DNA of 64,000 nucleotides from Trachythela sp. YZ-2020 (Eukaryota; Cnidaria; Anthozoa; Malacalcyonacea; Clavulariidae): NCBI GenBank assembly GCA_016169945.1, contig JADLSH010000379.1, positions 2,074,001 to 2,138,000 of the forward strand, read 5' to 3'. Shown piece by piece: positions 56,334 to 64,000 of this stretch (position 1 is its first letter; each line of letters starts with the position of its first letter). The notes under the pieces were generated by a model. It saw only the letters and a program-made list of their open reading frames with translations, ran no database searches and was not told where the DNA came from. The position numbers and the translations under genes were made by a program.

Positions 56334-57240
56334 CTAGTTAGTCTCCATTTCGTCATCACTCCAGTTACTTTCATCGCGGTCACATTCACTGGACGGTGAG
56401 CCGTGAGTTGACTGTTTCTGTTGGGCCCTGGAAAGTAGTAATAAAATCTAATTAGTAAAGATATTAACCTCGCCTTGCGCAACATTGAATTTCTGAATAT
56501 ATTGCGCGTAATGCGAATTTTGCCGTTGTATATAGCTATTTTGCCCCAACTTTATTTAGCCATTTTGAACAATGTTTTGCTCAGCAGCTTTTGATGTTGA
56601 ATAGCTTTTAATATTGATAAGTACTCGTTGAAAACTAGCCAAGTTAAGATCTCTTCACTTACTTGTGTTTGGCTGCAGCGGCTCTGTCTCGTTGTCGTCT
56701 ATATTTAAACCAATTTCCGACTTGCGTCGGTGTAAGGCCTGTGGCTTGCGCCAGCTCTCTTTTCTTCGTAGGATTAGGGTACGGGTCCTGGAGATAGAAC
56801 TCGCGGAATAGTGTACGTGTTCTCTCTTTGAAGCAATGAGTCTTTTGCTCACCATCCCAGATTGTTCGTGGCAAGGGGAACTTCTTCCGTACTCTGTATT
56901 TATCAACAGGACCAAGCGAACGTCCTCTCATCCTTTCTGCCTCAACATAATGAGCTTCCAACCACATCATTTGTAGTTTGCTATGGGACTCACGACTGAA
57001 ACGATGATTCTCCAAAATGTGATATAGATCTCTAAAGTTTCCTGTGTGATATGCGACGATAGCTTGAGAGCGTAATACGCTTTCCATTTTAGTCAGCGCT
57101 TCTAGCGTTGCCGGAGCTATAGGTAGTGACCACAAGAATCTTGCTAGTCTCTCGATATCTCCGCTCCCCTCCAACGTCTCACAAACATTTGCTATTTGTT
57201 GTGGACTGAAGCTCAAAGGTGGTTGTCTTGCTGGAAGCAT
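56334..57240 (-). CDS. SIX3/6: SIX3/6-class homeobox transcription factor
   Basis: Two exons, 57240-56663 and 56427-56334, joined in phase to 223 residues. The start [16 protein letters not shown] is chosen because the SIX domain follows at once; an in-frame Met at 57348 would add 36 residues. SIX domain: [20 protein letters not shown], then [19 protein letters not shown] and [16 protein letters not shown]. Homeodomain begins around [20 protein letters not shown] and ends [20 protein letters not shown]. The [18 protein letters not shown] wording and [19 protein letters not shown] place it in the SIX3/6 (Optix) class, regulators of anterior/neural/sensory fate. Exon 2 encodes an acidic tail ([18 protein letters not shown]). 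Oddity: homeodomain position 51, otherwise invariant Asn (WFKNRR), reads Tyr (codon TAT at 56701-56703). Divergent from the kinase gene. Confidence 0.94.
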
Positions 57241-57455
57241 AGTGTACGTGCAACCACAGTGAGCAATCCATGCATACAGTGTGAAAAAAATTTGATCGTG
57301 ACGTTGAGTTTCGTGGATAGCCTGCTCGCAGGCAATGGAAGAAGACAATCAAAGTTTTTCGTTCCCCCCCTGAAAGTTTTACTACCTGGCAAATAGTTGC
57401 GAAGAATTGTGAGAACTTGTTACAAATTACCAAGAAATGATATAGAATTTGAGCA
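57241..57455. promoter_or_regulatory. SIX3/6 / kinase shared promoter region
   Basis: The SIX3/6 and kinase start codons are 215 bp apart and divergent. If the upstream SIX Met at 57348 is used, the gap shrinks to about 107 bp. No specific element identified. Confidence 0.5.
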
Positions 57456-60400
57456 ATGCCTGCGGGTATAACTGAAAGTATTCTTGAATTTGAAAATGTC
57501 GAGGGTATGATAGATAAATGTGTCGCAAAACTTAAGAATATTTTAGAAAGTTGGCAATCCTCTCTCGTTGAAAATGATCTTTATAAAGAATTGCAGGATA
57601 TTATTGAGTTTCAAGGCAAAATAAAACAACGTGTCGTCAAGCTGGTTTTGGATAATCAGAGCGGTCAAGGTAATGTATGTGTTGAAATGATGTAGTATAG
57701 TATAGGCAACATGTTTTAGGGCTGTTTAAATGGCCTAAATAGCAAGTAGTTTCTAGTATTCATGCAGCCCAAAATTTGGAATATTTACCCTCACATTGGC
57801 TCAGTTGGCAGACCGTTTCACCAGAATCGCAGGTTCAATTCCTGCCAGAAGGCCTGTAGTTGCATTTTTCACAACTGCTGCTGGTAAGGTCTCAAAATAT
57901 ATATGTAATATATACAAACCACACGAGAGGTCTTTATCTGATTTAAAACATGGAGGTGCAGCCGAATGTTTTAGATCTGATAAAGGCTGAACTGCAAGGT
58001 TTGTATATGACTTCTAAATTGACTCATTTTTTACGCTCACTTGCGTTGGAATTTTGAAGATTGATGTTATCTACGCTGTAAAAATTAAAGGAGAAAATTT
58101 GAGCAAGTCTATATCAAATATATAGATCCGCTACGGGTCATGAGTTTCCTTTGTATTTTGCTTATGAATAATTAATGAATTTTAGAAGTAATATATATAT
58201 GTGAGGAGGCACAGGAAAAGGGACCTATAAAGAATTTAATCAATTCTGAGAAATCACGTGATTTCTCAGAATCAATAAGGATGGGGGCGGGGCTATATTT
58301 TCTAAGTTTCATTACGATTAAATTGTGTTTATACATTGAAATTTTCATGGAAAATTCCTATAGAACACAAAACCACCAAAATCTTAATTTTGCCCTCTGG
58401 GTCCTATAGGTCCCTTCTCCTATGCCTCCTCACATATAAATAGATTGTATAGTCAACAAATTCCACTAGGTATCTTTATTGCTATTTAGTTTCGTACCAC
58501 AAGATGTGGCACTCACTCATCAGATAAATTAGCCTAATGACTATACTACTATAGTAGCTAAAACTTAGAGAATATATGTACAGGGGCGCACATTCCAAAA
58601 AAGTTTGGGGGGGTGTCCATTGTTCAGGGAACGACTTTTTATATTTGTTTGACCACATCGAAACATGTATTACGAGTTAATGTAAAAATATGTGTAGTGC
58701 CAGCGGCGTAGAAGGATTGTTAAAAAATAGGGACCCGAATCCCACGAGGCGCCACCATGGTTGGCGCCAACGGGGAAAATTTTGAAAAAATTGAGTCTGT
58801 AGATCGTCGGAAATGGCATTTTCAGAGTCTTCTCTACCTGTTTCGTTATACGTCCTTCATTAATATATATAAGATTTCAAACACTCTAGTTTCGAATTCA
58901 AATATTTCGCTGCAATTTTCTTTAAATGCAGTTATTTAAAGAAAACGCCCCCCAAAACGTAACCTTCAACATCATAAAGGCCCAATTAGAAACTGCATTT
59001 TTACAACAGAGTTGACTTAATTTTACTCGAGAATACTGACGATGAAATAGAACGCACAATGCCTGGCAGAGCAAAAGTTAGGAGGTTTTGCGCAGTCGTG
59101 CATGTATGGCTATGTCATCTTACATTTGAGTATATTGCTTTAAGAGGAAAATGTATCTCTGGGTTTTGCAATGTTGATTTCTTTTATTGACAATTTTTGT
59201 ATCGTTTATTATACGTTTTTTAGACAGGATGTTTCGGACCGAATTAAGTAGTGTAATTTTACAATTTGGGACCGACTTTTTTTGGAAAATTTACAAATTA
59301 TGGGGGGGTGTCACACCCCCCACACCCCCCCTAATGTGCGCTTGGATGAGACTTTAAAAATTAATCATATATATATATGGGCGTGTTTTGGTTCACGAAA
59401 TGCCAAAGAGTGCTCAATATCATATAGATAGAAGAAATAATATTTTTTTTTACTCGGGTATCCACTGCCTGCTGTTCTCAATGCAATGTCGCGCGCCTTG
59501 ATTTAGGCGCTTATTGAAAACAAAACTTGCTGTGTTCTCTACTAGTAAGTAAGAGAATTTTTGCTCAAAATTTCCACTCTTTGAGATTACAAATATTTTT
59601 AGAATTAGAAAGGATTGATCAAGAAGACCTAACAAATTCTCCATGGCAATATCTTGGTAGTGGTTCATTTGGGGATGTCTTTAAAGCAAAAATGAAGGGA
59701 GCATCAGTTGCTGTTAAAATTCTTCAAACAAGACAAAATCCATCAAAGTTAAATGAAGGTCGTATTTTACGGTAAGCAAAAATTTATGGTCCAGCATATC
59801 ATTTGTCAAGACACATCACTCATCCGACAGATTGTCTGCATGTTTTTTTGGCTAGCATTGTAAACCAGTTTTTCCTCAGCAACTTTTTGCTAATCTGACA
59901 TTGCCAGTTTTAATATGCAGACTCTGTGAGTGTTGTAGTGAAATCATTCAACAAGATTTGACATAATGCTGCTAAATGATTGGATGTGTTGCTACAAATG
60001 ATTCAATGAAATGTGAAATGATTGGTTGAGATTTTAATTGAAATAGGAATGAGATTTTCATTCCAAAAGTGAGAAGTTTCACTTATCTTAAGGTATCCGA
60101 CGGTAAGAAACAAAAAGAGGGAACTGATATATTTGAGGCTTTGAGCTACACTATTAACCCATTTTTAATGACAACAGAATAAAAGATTTGGTGAAGGGTG
60201 ATCTGTGTAACTTCAAGAAGCACTCACAACCCTTTATTAAACATTTTATTCAAACAAACTTCATTTACAATAAAAAGTAAAAGAATACAGACAATATCAT
60301 ATATACAAATTATAAACACAAGTTCAAATTTATTTTTTATAACAACCGTGAAAACATTAACATTAAACCCAATTGCTATTATGTTAACTGAGAACTTTAT

Positions 60401-63288
60401 TATGATTTATACAATGGATGGTTTTCCATCCTTTCTCTCGTCGTCCTTCTCATCCTTATCTCAAACATTCCAACCGTCCCGGTTTACCCGGGACTGTCCC
60501 GGTTTGGACTATGTTGTCCCGGTGTCCCGGTTTTCTTCTTATTGTCCCAGTTTCTGTGGTATCTTAATAGTTGTATTCTTCAAATAAGGCTCATGTGACA
60601 AATATTAATGAAATTCGTTTGGTTCAATACATATTAATGAAATGGGAGCTTCTAGTTGCCCCAAACAATTGCCGAGTTTGTCGCCGATCGATGTAATTCT
60701 CATGACATACGTTGTAATTAGAAAAGTGCGGCATTTATTCGAGGGAGGCGTTTATTCGAGAGAGGCCTTTATTTAAGTAAAATGGGAAAATTGGGAAGTG
60801 TCCCGGTTTTGAGGACTCGGAGGTAATGGAATGTCTGTTATCTATCCAGGTAAATTAATTTGCCTATTTCAATTTTCTGTACGGTAAAAAGATGCTCAAT
60901 TTTCTCACCTTTTCTTGTAGCACCTCCACAGTGCTCCTTGCCTGTAATAAGTGATAAATATTGTGGTTGTTGTTGTTAGGCCCTGTGTTTTTTATTCTAA
61001 GGGGCTGTTTACATGAACCCAAAGGAAAAAATAGGTATGCTAGGTGTACATGTATCTGCGCCAAGCCACCAAATGCTATGTTAGTTACTAAGTTATGATG
61101 CTCCGACCAGTTACTAAGTTATGATGCATGTAGTGTGAAAGAGCACACCTTAATCTATCAAAAAAACACTAAATTTACTATTTGCGTATTAAGGAGACAA
61201 GTTACAGCTTCGTTAAAAAAAACGCAATTTGTAAGACATATTTTCTGACTTTCTGGCAATTTTTTGACGTCATCATTTCAGGCCAAAAAAAGTTACTAAG
61301 TTATGGTGCATGTAGTGTGAAAGAGCACACCTTTATCAAAAAAACACTACTCTCTGCATATTAAGGAGACAAGTTACAGCTACAAGTTACAGGTGACTTT
61401 CTGGCTAAATGTCCATTCATTTCACATTATGTCCATTCATTTCACATTGCGTCCATTCATTTCACATTAAGCATTTGTTTATCAGCTTTCAAAAATCATA
61501 AATTGGCAAAGACTGTACATGACGAAAATTATGGTAAATATACAATTAATTGAATCGTTTCACTTAAATAGAACTGTTTTTGTGTCAGGTTATTGAGACA
61601 TGACAACATTGTGGCATATCGTGGGATGGATTTCCTCAATAAGGATTTAACGCATGAGTATGATGTAAAACAAGGCAGCTTCATGATTATTATGGAATAT
61701 GTTCCAGACAACCTTAGCAAGCATGTGGAAAATTTAAAATCACCGGAAGTAAAAGGCTTACCGAAAAGTCAAGTGTGGGACTTTGGAGAACAGATTATGA
61801 GTGGCTTGTATTACCTACACAGTTTTTCAATCGCTCATAGAGACTTGAAACCTGATAACATTTTGGTGAGTAAATTGAAGTTGTATCTATACCACAAAAA
61901 CACAGGCATACAGTGTAGGTTTAATGCACTGTTATACCATAAGCTACCATGGTTTGTCTCAGGAAGTTAGTTAGCATCAGGGCGCACAGTATTTAACAGT
62001 TATTCTACGAACTCGAGTCGTATATGAACTGATAGCCGACGAGGCGCGATAGCGCCGAGTCGGCTATCAGTCATATACGACTCGAGTTCGTAGAATAACT
62101 GGTTTATTATACACACAAGCTCTGGATATGCACAGAACATTTTGGCGTACTTTTTTCATGTAAAACTTGAATTTCCTCTTCATTTAGTTGTTTAAATCTG
62201 CCAGCCATTTTTCCACTTTTCTCTACTAGCAGGATATGAGCTAATGTCCTGCTAGTAGAGAACCAATCAGATTGCAGAATACCTCATATCCAGAGCTTGT
62301 GTATATAATAAGTATTGTTATCCCATCTCATGCTGTTAACCTCCCCATAAAGGGCCTTTTCTTATATATATTTCTCAGGTAATTTAGATGCAAACCACAA
62401 CCGCTTATTAACCCATTAATGTGCAAGACTCGACCCTTGACAAATAAAATTGTCTGGCGTTAGACTGAATTAAAGTAAAATAACAAAGTACGCGCATTTG
62501 GGCGCATTGCAGCTCAATGGTTTAACAAGATGCATTGGCAGATAGTTTTGTTAACCAATTAATGTGCAAGACCCGTTTTATGTTCTTATAGTTGGAGAAA
62601 GGTGTGGCAAGAATGCGACTGAAACTTGCAGATTTTGGTTTAGCACTTCATTTGAAAAGTCCAAATAACCTGGGAGAAGATGAAGGCCAACATCTACGTT
62701 GGTGTGCACCAGAATGTCTTGGTATGGTATTTTTTTTTTTTTTTATAACATTCTTTATTGGGTATGAATACAAGTACAAATATAACAACATCAATTATAA
62801 AAATAATAATAACGTTAGCTTACAAACAAATTCATCCCAAATGGAGCAGGTGCGAACGAGATGTTTATTAGAAACTACCCATTTTGCCATGAAGTTTGTC
62901 ATACTGCACATTACATTAAAATCAGACCTCAAAAATAGAATTTATTCAAATTATCCCTATTTAACTTCAGCTGTTGTTTTCAGGCTCGGAAACCGTGAAT
63001 GATGTTGAGTCATTTATGAAAAGTGATATCTTTTCCTATGGCTTGGTTTTGCATTATATGCTAACTGGTGATAAGCCATGGGCGACTGAGGAGTCCCATG
63101 CAGCTGGTGTGGAAAGAATTAACGTAGCCTTTCCTGACTACCCAGAGAACCTGGGCAAAGGGCCTCTCAAGGATCTCTATGATAACTGCTTATCTTGGGA
63201 ACCTGATAAACGACCAGGCGCTGGAGAGATAATTAATACAAAATTTCAAGGTAACAAAAAGCAGTCAAGCCAAGATTTTTGTCAATAA
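57456..63288 (+). CDS. TKL-like protein kinase, unknown subfamily
   Basis: Five exons in phase: 57456-57669, 59603-59771, 61589-61865, 62592-62721, 62984-63288, giving 364 residues. The first exon encodes a helical N-terminus (MPAGITESILEFENVEGMID and following). The kinase domain is complete: Gly loop GSGSFGDV, VAIK lysine in [51 protein letters not shown], and CLSWEPDKRP. SYGLVLHYMLTGDKPW and the short activation segment are of tyrosine-kinase-like type. The catalytic residues are present, so it should be active. At 63250 caag|gtaaca offers an alternative donor, so more exons may follow beyond the stop at 63288. Substrates and pathway unknown. Introns hold MITEs and SINEs. Confidence 0.85.
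57785..57905 (+). repeat. tRNA-derived SINE (family C)
   Basis: A-box-like attggctcagttggcagacc, B-box-like gcaggttcaattcctgccag, tail cacaactgctgctggtaagg. Located in the first kinase intron. Confidence 0.78.
58200..58438. mobile_element. MITE with gtgaggaggca ends
   Basis: tgtgaggaggcacaggaaaa plus gggacctata mirrored by tataggtcccttctcctatg plus cctcctcaca. Inside is a perfect ttctgagaaatcacgtgatt plus tctcagaa palindrome. Confidence 0.8.
58570..59345. mobile_element. Composite of gcgcacatt-ended element and nested gcgtag element
   Basis: Outer ends caggggcgcacattcc and taatgtgcgcttg are inverted; both are followed or preceded by gggggggtgtcca / gggggggtgtcacacc. A ggcgtagaagg / ggcgccaccatggttggcgcc segment inside resembles 54044-54346. 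Confidence 0.6.
60465..60815. repeat. gtcccggt-rich repeat
   Basis: Five or more copies of tgtcccggtt between 60475 and 60555 and one more at 60798, plus ggcatttattcgagggaggc / ggcgtttattcgagagaggc as a short tandem. Probably subterminal repeats of an unidentified transposon. Confidence 0.55.
61100..61470. repeat. Tandem duplication plus triplet repeat in kinase intron
   Basis: gttactaagttatgatgcat plus gtagtgtgaaagagcacacc is present at 61112 and again at 61292; both are followed by ttaaggagacaagttacagc. At 61411-61467, gtccattcatttcacatt occurs three times in tandem. Confidence 0.85.
61995..62105. repeat. Perfect-arm palindrome, 50-bp arms
   Basis: agttattctacgaactcgag plus tcgtatatgaactgatagcc mirrored by ggctatcagtcatatacgac plus tcgagttcgtagaataact, centre acgaggcgcgatagcgccgagt. 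Confidence 0.9.
62108..62310. repeat. Second palindromic repeat next to the first
   Basis: acacacaagctctggatatg mirrored by catatccagagcttgtgtat. Inside lies ctactagcaggatatgagct / tgtcctgctagtag. Confidence 0.8.
62402..62580. repeat. Inverted TTAACCCATTA repeat copy
   Basis: ttattaacccattaatgtgc and later caattaatgtgcaagacc with gtctggcgttagactgaatt, which is the reverse of the unit at 32637. Confidence 0.65.
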
Positions 63289-64000
63289 TTATAACCTGTC
63301 ATCATCAATCAGTATATATTTAAATTATCATAATCTTTGTCATAAATTATTATAATCCATAATTACCAATCTTCAGCCATAGTCATTATCTTCATGATTA
63401 TATTTTATTATCAGTTCGGATTATTACCGTTATTATCATCTAAATCATTATCATCATCAATTATGATCATCATCAATCAATCATAATTATTTTTAATCAT
63501 CACTTATTGTCCTAATCAAGCTATCATGAACCATTGGCATACATATTGTTGATCATGCAATTATTATCATTAATTATCAATGTCTATATATCAGTCATTA
63601 ATCGCCATTTTCAATCACCATTACTAAGAATATGATCAGAATATGTTGACAACTTGAATTCGCACACACCAATATTGCTGCTGCTTAACTTAATATTCTT
63701 ATATATATCTAAATCACATAACAAACCCATACAAAGTAACTCACTTAACTTGATATTCTGCTATATATCTATAGCTCACCCAACAAACCCATACACCGTG
63801 ACGATGCAGACTGCGGAGTTTTTTACTTGCGGTTTTCTTAAAAACACGCATATTGTTGTTGCTGATAGCCTAGTTGACGAGGTAATTATGTTGATGTGAC
63901 TTAATTTTAAAATTAACTGAAAATTCAAATTGTTAAATTGATGAGAGTTAGCCGCGAGCGACGCTAAAAGTTTGTATAAGATTGATCTCGGGTCATTTAA
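63289..64000. other. Region downstream of the kinase gene
   Basis: 63290-63620 is low-complexity atcatc/taatcat sequence. A short frame at 63803-63880 (MQTAEFFTCGFLKNTHIVVA and on to DSLVDE) ends at gag|gtaatt, a possible first exon of the next gene or part of a later kinase exon. It cannot be assigned. Near 63938 a fragment of the gatgagagttagc MITE begins. Confidence 0.4.

Overview
This is a eukaryotic, AT-rich genomic window. Coding exons are short, carry GT/AG introns and are separated by repeat-filled introns. The gene set (SIX3/6-type homeobox, helix-loop-helix protein, NEK2, WDHD1, TAF6L, DRC8/EFCAB2, SMIM12, MGMT, mitochondrial thioredoxin, a death-domain/SH2 protein) points to an animal. 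The SIX3/6 gene, the intron-rich structure, the many MITEs and the tRNA-derived SINEs suggest an early-branching metazoan, most likely a cnidarian. The species cannot be fixed from the sequence alone.

Layout. Positions 1-14206 (+): WDHD1/And-1, 24 exons that all join in frame (about the first 70 residues lie outside the window), with a hAT element with perfect 8-bp target duplication, minisatellites, SINEs and MITEs in its introns. 14949-15449 (-): MGMT, one exon. 16333-16605 (+): SMIM12, one exon. 17390-20421 (-): NEK2, eight exons. 20616-21810 (+): EFCAB2/DRC8, four exons, sharing a 194-bp head-to-head promoter with NEK2 that carries a textbook RFX X-box. 21811-33067: about 11 kb with a single recognisable small gene (26904-27191), an HLH protein with a destroyed basic region. 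33068-34500 (+): mitochondrial thioredoxin with a tandem duplication across its first splice junction. 35038-36636: a 1.6-kb palindrome with pogo-like ends, each arm carrying the same coding fragment. 36982-39828 (+): a 948-codon intronless secreted protein with a toxin-like layout. 39829-43462: MITEs and an AGT microsatellite. 43463-about 50305 (-): a death domain + SH2 adaptor, 15 resolved downstream exons. 51167-55967 (+): TAF6L, 12 exons. 56334-57240 (-): SIX3/6 homeobox, two exons. 57456-63288 (+): a TKL-like kinase, five exons.

Functional themes: chromatin and replication (WDHD1, TAF6L), DNA repair (MGMT), centrosome/cilium (NEK2, EFCAB2), developmental transcription (SIX3/6, HLH), signalling (death-domain/SH2 protein, TKL kinase), and one candidate laterally acquired or effector-type gene (36982-39828). 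Three gene pairs are head-to-head (NEK2/EFCAB2, death-SH2/TAF6L, SIX3/6/kinase). The best leads for a second look are the intronless toxin-like gene with its palindromic upstream region, the death-SH2 protein, the SIX homeodomain with Tyr in place of the invariant Asn51, and the Id-like HLH gene.
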